Shown: positions 35,765 to 44,471 of the stretch, piece after piece | Layout: the number at the start of each line of letters is the position of its first letter | Position numbering within the stretch: the first letter of the stretch is position 1 | Assembly: GCA_017569285.1 (NCBI GenBank) | Contig: CP069419.1 | Location: 496,001 to 560,000 of the forward strand | DNA length: 64,000 nt | Origin: Clostridiales bacterium | Lineage (GTDB): Bacteria; Bacillota; Clostridia; Christensenellales; Aristaeellaceae | Reading direction: 5' to 3' | Position numbers and translations under genes: made by a program | Notes under the pieces: generated by a model | Seen by the model: the letters and a program-made list of their open reading frames with translations, nothing else | Databases searched by the model: none | What the model was told of the DNA's origin: nothing

Positions 35765-36501
35765 TTGTTACCTCTTTGAGCTTGCTCAGCTTGTTCTCTT
35801 CTTTGTTCAGCAAAATTTGGTTCCACAGCTCTTGTGTTTTCTACTACGTCTTCGTGAACTAATACTTTTTTAATCGTTAGGAAGAATATTTTAAGATCAA
35901 ATAAGAATGAAATATGATCAACGTAAAATACGTCTGTTTCAAATCGATGATCCCAATCGAGATTATTTCTGCCGTTCACCTGTGCCCAACCTGTAAGCCC
36001 AGGCCTTACGTCATGACGTCTGTGTTCCTTATCTGTATACCAAGGTAAATACTCAATAAGCAGGGGTCTTGGCCCAATTATACTCATGTGTCCGACAAGG
36101 ATATTGAAAAGCTCAGGAAGCTCATCTAACGATGTTGAACGGAGGAACCTGCCGTACTTATTTAATCGTACCTCATCAGGCAACAAGTTCCCTTCTTTAT
36201 CCTTCTCATTGCTCATTGTTCTAAACTTAATGAGTTTAAATATCTTCTCATGCCAGCCTGGACGCGCCTGTGTGAAGAAGGGATTACCTTTCATCTTATA
36301 AGCACCAACAGCCGTCAAGATAAGAAAAAGGGGAGAAAGAATAATTATCGCCCCTGTTGACAGGAAGGAATCTAGAAAACGCTTGATACAACGCGCATAA
36401 ATGCCATTCAATTTATTCTTAGCAATATCTAGCACTGCGGCTATCGCACCGACTACCGCTGCAATAGCCACAATCCAGAATATAATCTTTAGTATTATCA
36501 T
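35761..36501 (-). CDS. Undecaprenyl-phosphate sugar phosphotransferase (initiating bacterial sugar transferase)
   Basis: A 246-residue monotopic protein. An N-terminal helix (IILKIIFWIVAIAAVVGAIA) and a second hydrophobic hairpin (GAIIILSPLFLILTAVGAYK) precede the catalytic domain, with KLIKFRTM (K-x-R-x-M), LRSTSLDELPELFNILVGHM and SIIGPRPLL. The family moves sugar-1-phosphate from a UDP-sugar to undecaprenyl phosphate and so starts the repeat unit. The sugar is not predictable. Translationally coupled to VanZ upstream and the ATP-grasp gene downstream by ATGA overlaps. Confidence 0.95.
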   Translation of the reverse strand: MIILKIIFWIVAIAAVVGAIAAVLDIAKNKLNGIYARCIKRFLDSFLSTGAIIILSPLFLILTAVGAYKMKGNPFFTQARPGWHEKIFKLIKFRTMSNEKDKEGNLLPDEVRLNKYGRFLRSTSLDELPELFNILVGHMSIIGPRPLLIEYLPWYTDKEHRRHDVRPGLTGWAQVNGRNNLDWDHRFETDVFYVDHISFLFDLKIFFLTIKKVLVHEDVVENTRAVEPNFAEQRREQAEQAQRGNK

Positions 36502-36884
36502 TTGATTTCCTCAACTCTTGAAATCTTCTTGTCCAGCATCACAATTCCAATACCAATCAGAGCGCCAATACAGTTATGAATCCCATCATCAATCTCACAT
36601 AGGCCCCGCGCTGTCAAAAGTTGCAAGAATTCAATAATGATGCTCAATCCAACTGCAACCCACAGCCCTCGCCATTTCCATATCCATCCAGCCAAAACAC
36701 CAACCGGCACAAACATGATCACATTTGTGAGGATCTGGTTTTGCTGGACGCTCCATACCCTCCACGACCAGAAGAGTTCGAGCTTTATGTGTTCACCTTC
36801 AAACGGTTTCCGAATCAAGACTGTCTCAGAAAGGATGAGAAATGCATATCCTATCAACAACCCCAGGCTCAGCTTCTTCCACAC
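36498..36884 (-). CDS. VanZ-like family membrane protein
   Basis: A 128-residue protein read from a GTG at 36884, with four hydrophobic helices and the VanZ signature NVIMFVPVGVLAGWIWKWRG plus EFLQLLTARGLCEIDDGIHN. The open frame continues upstream to 36984 and codes for another hydrophobic segment (YVFGLLDIPWWYYAIAAFLG). GGAGG (36974-36978) is 8 nt before an in-frame ATC at 36963-36965, where an ATG would be expected. The true gene may therefore begin at that ATC, or at a mutated ATG. The end overlaps the sugar transferase start by ATGA. Confidence 0.8.
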   Translation of the reverse strand: MWKKLSLGLLIGYAFLILSETVLIRKPFEGEHIKLELFWSWRVWSVQQNQILTNVIMFVPVGVLAGWIWKWRGLWVAVGLSIIIEFLQLLTARGLCEIDDGIHNCIGALIGIGIVMLDKKISRVEEIK

Positions 36885-36965
36885 TCGCCAGCCAGCTACG
36901 CCGAGGAAAGCCGCTATCGCGTAATACCACCAGGGGATGTCCAGTAATCCAAATACATAATCGAT

Positions 36966-37289
36966 AGCTTTTTCCTCCGCCCTTCAATCTATGTGATCGG
37001 TTTCTTACGGTGAATATCTCTTGCGATCAAAACTGCACCCAATGTGGCTACCTCATGCATGCGGAGTAGATGCATCTATGACTACCTAAAGCATATGCAG
37101 CAGACGGAGTTTTTCGTGTCTGCGCACCTGATTGAAGCCCAGCAAACGCATGTCTACGAAACTAATTCAGGTCCAATCGACATGACTTTTTCCTATTTAT
37201 ATACCTAATTGCGGTCCAACCAATATGGCTTCAAGCCGGTATCTTTCTATCTACGCCCCTCAGCCATGTCCAGCCTACACGGCCTGACA
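36966..37289. other. Gene-free gap with a short direct repeat
   Basis: About 320 bases between the VanZ reading frame and the aminotransferase stop hold no supportable gene. A short imperfect direct repeat is present: CTAATTCAGGTCCAAT at 37162-37177 and CTAATTGCGGTCCAAC at 37205-37220, with similarity continuing about 10 nt. I see no intrinsic terminator. The VanZ Shine-Dalgarno (36974-36978) is in the left end. Confidence 0.5.
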
Positions 37290-38585
37290 TCACCGAAAAC
37301 ACCGATAAATGATCTCAATAATCCGATCCTGCTGCTCTTCCGTCATCTTGTTATCGCTGGGAAGACACAACCCTCTACGGAAAATATCGGCTCCTACGTC
37401 CACTCCAGAGCCCTTTATGTAGGCATTTGTGCGTCCTCTGCCGTTCCCCTCGACTGTGACGAAGGGGTTCGTCCGGTATATCGGCTGCATATGCATGGGC
37501 TTCCAGATAGGGCGTCCTTCAGCATTGAAAGCCGCAATGGCTGCCAGGATCTCCCCGGGGCTGCTTTTACTTGGTTCGCTCTTCCAGAGTTCATCCTGCT
37601 CCCCGCGAATATGGGGTGCCATGGCCTCCTCATCAATCAGCATGCAGGAAAGCCAGTAGTTTGGGACGGAGTTCTGCTCATCGAATGGATTCATGGTAAC
37701 CGGAAGGTCTTTCAGACCCTCCTTATAGCGGTAATAGATATTTCGTTTCTGTTCAATGTGTTCATCCAGATATGGGATCTGACCCCTGACGATACCGGCA
37801 ATGATGTTGCTCATCCGGTAGTTGTAGCCCAGTTCTTCGTGCTGGTACCAGGCGGCAGCCTCCCGGCTCTGGGTGCTCCATTTCCGGGCTTTGTCAGCGT
37901 CTTCCTTGCTTTTTGTGAGCAGCATGCCGCCACTGGAGCCGGTGATTATCTTGTTGCCGTTGAAACTGATAACTCCGATATCACCGAAAGTGCCGGTCTG
38001 GATGCCCTTGTAGGTGGCACCCAGGCTTTCCGCAGCGTCTTCCACGATCAGGGCGCCGTGGGCGTCTGCGATATGGCGGATCTCGTCCACCTTTCCGGGC
38101 GTTCCGTACAGGTGGGCAACTACAATCAGGCGGACTTCCGGATAGAGTTTGAATGCTTTCTCCAGCGCTTCCGGATCCATGTTCCAGGTGTCGCGTTCGG
38201 TATCGATGAAGACGGCTTCACCGCCTTCATAGGCAACCGGATTGACGGTCGCGTCGAATGTCATATCCGAGCAGAAAACTTTTTTTCCTTCCAGGGTGCC
38301 GTGGCCGACCTTCGGCTGGCCGTAGAGTTTTTCGCCAGTTAGTTTGATTGCCAAGTGCAGTGCAGCTGTGCCGGCAGATAGTGCAACAGCATGAGGGATG
38401 CCAATATAGGAAGCGATTTCCTTCTCCACTTCGTTGATATTTGCACCGACCGTGGAAACCCAGTTGGTCTGGATGGCTTCATCTACCCAGCGCTGTTCAT
38501 CCCCATGCATGGTAGGGCTGGAAAGCCATACTTTCCGGTCAAACTTTTCGATACCGGCAAATCTCGGATCTGATAAAAAGTCCAT
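37290..38585 (-). CDS. DegT/DnrJ/EryC1-family aminotransferase
   Basis: A 431-residue PLP enzyme. Fold type I signatures are present: HAVALSAGTAALHLAIKL, IVVAHLYGTPGKVDEI, the PLP-binding Asp in ALIVEDAAESLGATYKG and the Schiff-base Lys in VISFNGNKIITGSSGG near residue 222. The family puts an amino group on keto-sugar nucleotides such as those made by the CapD/FlaA1 dehydratase encoded in the same operon. It is longer than typical PglE enzymes because of two inserts (QPKVGHGTLEGKKVF; RGEQDELWKSEPSKSSPGEI). Likely product: UDP-4-amino-4,6-dideoxy sugar (inference). Confidence 0.92.
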   Translation of the reverse strand: MDFLSDPRFAGIEKFDRKVWLSSPTMHGDEQRWVDEAIQTNWVSTVGANINEVEKEIASYIGIPHAVALSAGTAALHLAIKLTGEKLYGQPKVGHGTLEGKKVFCSDMTFDATVNPVAYEGGEAVFIDTERDTWNMDPEALEKAFKLYPEVRLIVVAHLYGTPGKVDEIRHIADAHGALIVEDAAESLGATYKGIQTGTFGDIGVISFNGNKIITGSSGGMLLTKSKEDADKARKWSTQSREAAAWYQHEELGYNYRMSNIIAGIVRGQIPYLDEHIEQKRNIYYRYKEGLKDLPVTMNPFDEQNSVPNYWLSCMLIDEEAMAPHIRGEQDELWKSEPSKSSPGEILAAIAAFNAEGRPIWKPMHMQPIYRTNPFVTVEGNGRGRTNAYIKGSGVDVGADIFRRGLCLPSDNKMTEEQQDRIIEIIYRCFR

Positions 38586-38685
38586 ATCAGCACCTCGGTT
38601 GTATTATTCCTGGTGTTTGGTTGTTGGATGAATATTTGATGATTGCTTTTTGTTGGCTGTTTGCCTTTGTGTTCTGCTTTTTGCT

Positions 38686-39411
38686 TTACTTTGTGGGGCC
38701 GGTATAGCTGTCCTTGACATTCTGGTAGGATGCCATGTCACCGATATCAAAGCGTCTTCCCGGCATGACCATGGAGTGCATCGGGCTGTGCTGGCACATC
38801 CAGGCAACCAGGCTTCCGGGTGCATCCGTTGCACACCCGTCTTCGATAGCATCCTGAATCTTCTGTACATCTTTGGAAGAATAGAAATAGAAAGGTGGTG
38901 TACACCAGTGGCTCTTGGGTTCCTTCGGCTTTTCCTCAAAGCTGATGAGTTTCTCGCCGTCTATTTCCGAAACGCCAGCCCGGTGAAGTTTGTTTTCGTC
39001 TTCTTCCCAATAGCGCATAACACAGGAAGTTCCAGCTTGCTTTGCATACTCAACAAAGCTTTTCAGGCTGAACTCCAGAACGTTGTCCCCGGCAATGACG
39101 AGGAGATCGTCCTTCAGATTCAGCTGATCAATAGCAAACTGGATGTCCTTCACGGCTCCCAGGCGGGTTTCATTGGTTTCGGTGCCGTCATCCAGAATGG
39201 TGACGGTGGGTTTGTCCTTAGCCCAGTTCCTGAAATGTTCTGCATACTTATGGTTGGTGATCACAATGAATTGCTCGATAGCCGGGGAAAGATCATCCAC
39301 AAGCCAGTCCAGGATTGGCTTCCCGCCAACCTCAAGGAGTGGCTTAGGGAAGTTCTCGGTAAGCGGATACATCCGGGTCGCATAGCCTGCGGCAAGAATT
39401 ACACACTTCAT
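38686..39411 (-). CDS. Sugar nucleotidyltransferase
   Basis: A 241-residue nucleotidylyltransferase. MKCVILAAGYATRMYPLTEN continuing into FPKPLLEVGGKPILDWL is the NTP-binding signature (G-x-G/A-x-R-x8-P-K). LVIAGDNVLEFSLKSFVEYA holds the metal-binding Asp and WCTPPFYFYSSKDVQKI the sugar-binding part. The enzyme makes an NDP-sugar from NTP and a sugar-1-phosphate. Its ATG overlaps the stop of the GHMP kinase gene (39408-39411), so kinase and transferase are made together and likely form a two-step sugar activation route. Confidence 0.93.
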   Translation of the reverse strand: MKCVILAAGYATRMYPLTENFPKPLLEVGGKPILDWLVDDLSPAIEQFIVITNHKYAEHFRNWAKDKPTVTILDDGTETNETRLGAVKDIQFAIDQLNLKDDLLVIAGDNVLEFSLKSFVEYAKQAGTSCVMRYWEEDENKLHRAGVSEIDGEKLISFEEKPKEPKSHWCTPPFYFYSSKDVQKIQDAIEDGCATDAPGSLVAWMCQHSPMHSMVMPGRRFDIGDMASYQNVKDSYTGPTK

Positions 39412-40583
39412 AGATTTGCTCCGATTCCGTCAGCGGATTTGCATAGGTGGAAACTATATTTCCCTTCCATTTCCGGATAAGATGTCAGGTATTTCCGTTC
39501 CACTTCTTCCCGGATACTGTCTGTTTTCCGGGGATCAATCAATGCCATACAACAACCCTTGAATCCGGCACCGGAGAAGCGGCCTCCATAGATCCCATCT
39601 GTCTCCCGCATGATTTCGTACAGCCGGATCTGTTCAGGAGCCCCGGATTCCCAGTTGTGAATGCTGCTCCAGCCAGATTCAAAGGAAAGACGGCCATATT
39701 CTTCAATGTCTCCCTTTCTCCATGCTTCCGCACCGGTTTCGACTCGCTGAAATTCGGTATACCAGTGTTCACAGCGCTTTGCCCAAGGTTCCGGAAGTTT
39801 GTTTTTGTAAGCCTGGTAAACGGAAAAAGCAACGTCCCGTGCGTTGGCTTGATTGAATTTACCGTAATCATACCCGCTGAAAGCCTGCAGTGCATATACG
39901 CCAGCCCGCAGCTCATCCACCCGCATATTGTACTTGGAACCTGCAAGGGAGTGCTCCAGTCCGCTGAAGAAAACTGCAATAGCATAGGGTTTCATGTTGG
40001 GAGATTCCGGAATCAATTCGTAATGATTATCCTTGCAATCCAAGTAGAGCAGGTGGTTTTTCCGGGAAAGGACTTCGCAGGATTGGTCCAGGGTGCCGAC
40101 ATTGACGCCTACATAGTTTTTCTCCGCATCGAAAGCGATGTTGATCAGTTCCTGGTCTCCCAGCCGAATGTGGTTCACTTTGGCTAAAGCATCCAGGAAA
40201 GCAAGAATGACCGCAGCACTGCTGCTCAGTCCGCCGATCGGCAGGGATCCTTCGATTACCCCGCACAACCCGACTGAAAGACTGTGGTCTTTGGCCAGAG
40301 CCCAGGTCGCACCCCGAAGGTAATCCGCCCAGTCCCCAGTTTTGTCGCCGATCTCCCGGATATGCCATTGGGCACGCTTGGGGAACTGCAGGGAAGACAT
40401 TTCGACAACCCCGTTATGCTTAGGACTGAAGGCGATATGAATTCCCTGGTCAATTGCCAAGCCGGTGATCTTTCCCAGGTTGTGGTCGCTGTGCGCACCG
40501 ATCGGGCAGATCCGGTATGGGGAGAAAGAAACCCCATCGGCTTCCCGACCATATATCTGCTCAAATTTCTCTTCGCATTTCAT
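39408..40583 (-). CDS. GHMP-family sugar kinase (galactokinase/galacturonokinase-like)
   Basis: A 391-residue kinase. Motif 1 is SPYRICPIGAHSDHNLGK near residue 21, motif 2 (ATP loop) is LPIGGLSSSAAVILAF near residue 115 and motif 3 is FSGAGFKGCCMALIDP near residue 348. Galactokinases usually have R-V-N-L-I-G-E-H-T-D in motif 1; the P-Y-R-I-x-P-x-G-A-H-x-D-H form here is nearer to plant galacturonokinase (GalAK). The product would be a sugar-1-phosphate, used by the overlapping nucleotidyltransferase gene. The true sugar is not known. Confidence 0.87.
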   Translation of the reverse strand: MKCEEKFEQIYGREADGVSFSPYRICPIGAHSDHNLGKITGLAIDQGIHIAFSPKHNGVVEMSSLQFPKRAQWHIREIGDKTGDWADYLRGATWALAKDHSLSVGLCGVIEGSLPIGGLSSSAAVILAFLDALAKVNHIRLGDQELINIAFDAEKNYVGVNVGTLDQSCEVLSRKNHLLYLDCKDNHYELIPESPNMKPYAIAVFFSGLEHSLAGSKYNMRVDELRAGVYALQAFSGYDYGKFNQANARDVAFSVYQAYKNKLPEPWAKRCEHWYTEFQRVETGAEAWRKGDIEEYGRLSFESGWSSIHNWESGAPEQIRLYEIMRETDGIYGGRFSGAGFKGCCMALIDPRKTDSIREEVERKYLTSYPEMEGKYSFHLCKSADGIGANL

Positions 40584-40651
40584 GGATACTGCTCCCTGTA
40601 GTGCTTTGCTGCTATTCCCGTCTTGTCTCTCTTTTACCTGAGTGATTTGAA

Positions 40652-41680
40652 TCAGAAGAAACTGATATCCTCACCGGTTTCTTCCTTGTACTGTTGTGCC
40701 CATGCTTCATAGCCGATATATGCAGAAGTATTGGGGCGGGTTAAGATGATTTTGGTTGCTTCAATGCTCTTGACCTCAAAACGGTCTTTCAGGTGCTCCA
40801 GGGCTTCATGACCGGAAGCGTATTGAAGGGATTTACCATCAATCTCCAGCTCTACAGGACCGGGTATCACTTCCAGCAGGCTGGTGACCGGAACCTTTCC
40901 TCCCAGATTGCTGAGATAGCCGGTATAATCTTGTAATTCCAGTCCGCGTTCTTCACAAGCTGCCTTAATGGATTTCCTTTTCTCGCTGTCCAGGCTTGGT
41001 TCAGCGATGAACACAGCGCGAACTTTGGAAAAGCCCTGTTCCGCATCTGATATAATCGGAATGCCGTCCAGCGACTTTCCGGCACTCTTTTCATCAACAG
41101 CCAATATTGCACGGAATGGGGTATCCTCCAGGTGGTGAATCGCCTTGCGGGCAGTTTCCCCAGCACCGATAATCATGGTGGGGACAGTGGGTGCTTTCCG
41201 GGCAGTTACCTTTTTCTTTTCCACCAACAGGATTCGATATCCGAAACGGATCAAGGAGATGAAAAGGAACTGGATTACCGCACCCATGATGTAGTAGGTA
41301 ATTGGCATACGGCGGATAAAGATGGCAGTACCGATGATATGAATCACTGCCGTAACCGCAGAAGCACCGATGATCCGGTTCATATCATTGATGCCTGCAT
41401 ACCGCCACATTCCGCCGTAGAGCCGGAATAACGCGAACACCAGAATGCAGAGAATTGTATAGAACGGTGCGAATTTCAGAAAATCTGTCTGGTAATAGCT
41501 CACCGTTGGCCGGAATTCCCCGTTTACAAAGAAACGGAGCATAAGCGCCAGGAAATATGCCAGATTGACAGCAAGAATATCCAGGATAACAATCCATAAG
41601 TCCTTTGCCAGGGCTTTAATAATTTTCTGAAGGATATTCCTTGTTGTTTCTTTGTTTTCAGGTGTTTGCTTGTTTTGCAT
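40652..41680 (-). CDS. FlaA1/CapD-like protein lacking the epimerase domain
   Basis: A 342-residue protein when started at the ATG at 41680 (GGAAGGAA 7 nt upstream). It has four or five membrane helices (residues about 20-165; LDILAVNLAYFLALMLRFFV, MPITYYIMGAVIQFLFISLI) and then a Rossmann-type CoA-binding domain (TVPTMIIGAGETARKAIHHL to DYTGYLSNLGGKV). It ends there, where the full-length neighbour (42318-44453) continues with a catalytic SDR domain of over 350 residues. The C-terminal 90 residues are different (LEVIPGPVELEIDGKSLQYA). The gene is intact, so it may be a non-catalytic partner or sensor rather than debris. Confidence 0.85.
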   Translation of the reverse strand: MQNKQTPENKETTRNILQKIIKALAKDLWIVILDILAVNLAYFLALMLRFFVNGEFRPTVSYYQTDFLKFAPFYTILCILVFALFRLYGGMWRYAGINDMNRIIGASAVTAVIHIIGTAIFIRRMPITYYIMGAVIQFLFISLIRFGYRILLVEKKKVTARKAPTVPTMIIGAGETARKAIHHLEDTPFRAILAVDEKSAGKSLDGIPIISDAEQGFSKVRAVFIAEPSLDSEKRKSIKAACEERGLELQDYTGYLSNLGGKVPVTSLLEVIPGPVELEIDGKSLQYASGHEALEHLKDRFEVKSIEATKIILTRPNTSAYIGYEAWAQQYKEETGEDISFF

Positions 41681-41733
41681 TTTCAGGTTCCTTCCCATTC
41701 ATTTTCAGAAGTGTCTGGAAGAAATTGCTTTGA

Positions 41734-42318
41734 TTATTCGGATTTTATGGCTTTTCGATGTCTGTAGATCCGGTTCGTTGTCCATGTGCCAATCTGGAAC
41801 AGGAAAACACCCAGCAGGCAACCCAGAGTATTATCCAGAATATCATCCAGTTCGCAAAGGCCAAGATGGGTGAAGTACTGCAGAGTCTCGGTCAGGATAG
41901 AAAGTACAAAGCCTGTAAGTATGGTTAGCAGATATGGATGTCTACAGCGGTGGTATACCATGGGCAGCAGGAGCCCAATGGGAATCATCACCAGAATGTT
42001 CAGGAGGATCTGACGGGCCAGGCTGAGTCGTCGAATTTTGAAAAAACTTTCATCGAATCGGAATGCCTCCCGATAGCTCCAGAGCAGATTCAGGTTTATC
42101 TGTGGCCGATTAGATGGTCTTCTGTATAGCAGTATCAAGTAAGAATACAGGATCAGGTAAATGGCAAGCATCCCACCGAGGATTACCTTATCAGCAATAG
42201 AAAAACCAGCAGGTCGAGATTGCCGTCGCCGGAGAATCATCGCCGTAATGAAGATAATCAGTAAGACAGGCAGAACAATGTACAGCGAGGAAACCTGAGA
42301 CAGCGTTCTATAGCTCAT
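41734..42318 (-). CDS. VanZ-like family membrane protein
   Basis: A 194-residue protein with about five hydrophobic helices (SSLYIVLPVLLIIFITAMIL; VILGGMLAIYLILYSYLILL; ILLNILVMIPIGLLLPMVYH; LLTILTGFVLSILTETLQYF) and the VanZ signature FTHLGLCELDDILDNTLGC. The family is linked with envelope stress and glycopeptide tolerance but has no proven enzymatic role. Its start overlaps the stop of the CapD gene as TAATG. It is the second VanZ-like gene of this cluster. Confidence 0.85.
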   Translation of the reverse strand: MSYRTLSQVSSLYIVLPVLLIIFITAMILRRRQSRPAGFSIADKVILGGMLAIYLILYSYLILLYRRPSNRPQINLNLLWSYREAFRFDESFFKIRRLSLARQILLNILVMIPIGLLLPMVYHRCRHPYLLTILTGFVLSILTETLQYFTHLGLCELDDILDNTLGCLLGVFLFQIGTWTTNRIYRHRKAIKSE

Positions 42319-44453
42319 TACTGATCCGCCTCATGAACCAGCCGTTGGTAGGTGCCGTCCATTGTCTGCCGGGGGGTAATGTCCTCCGGACGATAGGTGG
42401 AAACAATGCCGGCAATTTGCTCCCGGATGGTGCTTTCTTTGTTGCTGTAGGCTGCATCCATCAGGAGAGCAAGCTGGTTCAGGAATTTCTCCTCATCAAA
42501 GGGAATCGGACATCCGATATGGATGAGTTCATTGTCCGTCTTCTTCAAGCCTTCTTCGGCCATCAGCTTCTCCTCATAAAGCTTCTCGCCGGGACGCAGG
42601 CCGGTATATTCGATTTTGATGTCCACATCCGGACGGTATCCGGAAAGCTTGATCATATTCCGGGCCAGGGAGTCGATTTTAACCGGAGAGCCCATGTCCA
42701 GGACGAAGATTTCCCCGCCGTGGGCATAGGTCCCAGCCAGCATAACCAGGCTGACAGCTTCGGGTATTGTCATGAAGTACCGGATAATATCCGGATGGGT
42801 CACAGTGATCGGGCCGCCGCGCTCAATCTGTTCGCGGAACAGCGGGATCACGGAGCCATTCGAACCAAGGACGTTACCAAAGCGGACAGCCACAAATTCG
42901 GTTTTGATATCCTGGAAAACGTGGCCATTCCCTTCCCGGTCCGCGTTCTCGTAGCCGGCGTGCGTGAAAAGCTGGGGGATTTCCGCGGCTTTTCCTTGCT
43001 TGATCATATGGTCAAAGCTCTGGATGATCATCTCGCAAATCCGCTTCGATGCGCCCATCACGTTGGTGGGGTTCACTGCCTTGTCGGTGGAGATCAGTAC
43101 AAAACGTTCGCAGTGATTAACCATGGCAGCATAGGCGGTTTTGTAGGTGCCCAGTGCGTTGTTTTTGATTGCCTCACATGGACTGTCCTCCATAAGGGGA
43201 ACATGCTTATGAGCGGCTGCATGGTAGACGATCTGGGGTTGATACTTCCGGAACACCTGGAAAATCCGCCGGCTGTCACGTACGCTGCCGATCAGGGTAA
43301 CCAGGTTCAGTTCAGGGTACTTCCGCTGAAGTTCCAGCTGGATGCTGTAGGCATTGTTCTCATAGACATCGAAGATAATCAGCTGTTTCGGGGTATGCGC
43401 CGCAATCTGGCGGCACAGTTCAGAACCAATACTTCCGCCACCTCCGGTGACTAGAACCACTTTGCCAGAAACGAAGGCATATACTTCCGCCATATCCGTT
43501 CGAATTGGCTCGCGGCCCAGCAGGTCCTCCACGCTGACCTTCTTCATCTGGGTGATGCTGACCCGATCCAGCATAAACTGGTAGATACCGGGAAGTTGTT
43601 TCAGCTCGCAACCAGTTTCATTGCAGATCATGAGGATATCTCGCTTCTGCTGGGCAGTTGCGCTGGGAATCGCAAAGTATATTTTTTCTACGCTATATTT
43701 TTTGACAGCATAAAGGATATCGTCCCGGCCGCCGACGACCGGAATGCCTTCCATAAACCGGTTCCACTTATTGGGATTGTCGTCAATGATGCATACTACA
43801 CGCTCGGTAATTTCCCTGGCCTGTAGAAGTTCTCGCAGAATCATCTGTCCAGCGGAACCCGCGCCAATCAGCATCACCCGTTTTGTGCCATCTGAATTTC
43901 TACTGGAAACCCGTTTCAGGATTGCATTCATAAACCGGTATGCAAAGCGCGGAAGCAACAGGAAGATAAACTGGAGGATTGCACCAACAATATAGTAGGA
44001 AATCGGCATCCGCATCACAAATACTGTAATCCCGACAGTGTGCAGAATCACCGTAGTCATGGATGCAAAAACAATCCGTGCTGATTCAGCGAGGCTGGCA
44101 TACCGCCACATACTCCGATACATGCGGAACAGATAGAAGATCACGATACATACGGCTGCGAACGGAAAGCACCAGGTGGAATAAGCATCCAAATACCGTT
44201 TCGGAATGGCGCTGAATACCCCATCGAACCGGGACCAAAGTGCAATAAAATAGGATCCTGTAATCGCGACATAATCATAGATTGCCAACAGAATGGAGAT
44301 AATCTGCCAGTGTTCAAACCGGAATGGGCCGATCTTAACCTGCTTTCCTTTGGGGCGGCGGCCAGTGTCGGTACTATGTGTTATCTTTTCAGTTTCCAAT
44401 GAGACAACATCCTTTCGCAAATAGAATTTGCTGGGGGATTTCTGCTCCATCAT
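42318..44453 (-). CDS. CapD/FlaA1-type nucleoside-diphosphate-sugar 4,6-dehydratase
   Basis: A 711-residue membrane enzyme. Four membrane helices (about residues 53-165) are followed by a first Rossmann domain (KRVMLIGAGSAGQMILRELL near residue 190) and the catalytic extended SDR domain with VVLVTGGGGSIGSELCRQIA near 330, YHAAAHKHVPLMEDSPCEAI near 408 and VLISTDKAVNPTNVMGASKR with the SxxK/MxxxK catalytic pair near 445. It probably converts UDP-GlcNAc to UDP-4-keto-6-deoxy sugar, the substrate for the aminotransferase encoded downstream. It is the full-length version of the two shortened homologues in this cluster. Confidence 0.93.
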   Translation of the reverse strand: MMEQKSPSKFYLRKDVVSLETEKITHSTDTGRRPKGKQVKIGPFRFEHWQIISILLAIYDYVAITGSYFIALWSRFDGVFSAIPKRYLDAYSTWCFPFAAVCIVIFYLFRMYRSMWRYASLAESARIVFASMTTVILHTVGITVFVMRMPISYYIVGAILQFIFLLLPRFAYRFMNAILKRVSSRNSDGTKRVMLIGAGSAGQMILRELLQAREITERVVCIIDDNPNKWNRFMEGIPVVGGRDDILYAVKKYSVEKIYFAIPSATAQQKRDILMICNETGCELKQLPGIYQFMLDRVSITQMKKVSVEDLLGREPIRTDMAEVYAFVSGKVVLVTGGGGSIGSELCRQIAAHTPKQLIIFDVYENNAYSIQLELQRKYPELNLVTLIGSVRDSRRIFQVFRKYQPQIVYHAAAHKHVPLMEDSPCEAIKNNALGTYKTAYAAMVNHCERFVLISTDKAVNPTNVMGASKRICEMIIQSFDHMIKQGKAAEIPQLFTHAGYENADREGNGHVFQDIKTEFVAVRFGNVLGSNGSVIPLFREQIERGGPITVTHPDIIRYFMTIPEAVSLVMLAGTYAHGGEIFVLDMGSPVKIDSLARNMIKLSGYRPDVDIKIEYTGLRPGEKLYEEKLMAEEGLKKTDNELIHIGCPIPFDEEKFLNQLALLMDAAYSNKESTIREQIAGIVSTYRPEDITPRQTMDGTYQRLVHEADQ

Positions 44454-44471
44454 GGAGATAATACTTATTTG

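Noticed and set aside
38604-38939. Minus-strand frame overlapping the nucleotidyltransferase end
   Set aside because: It is out of frame with a gene carrying complete motifs and has no start signal.
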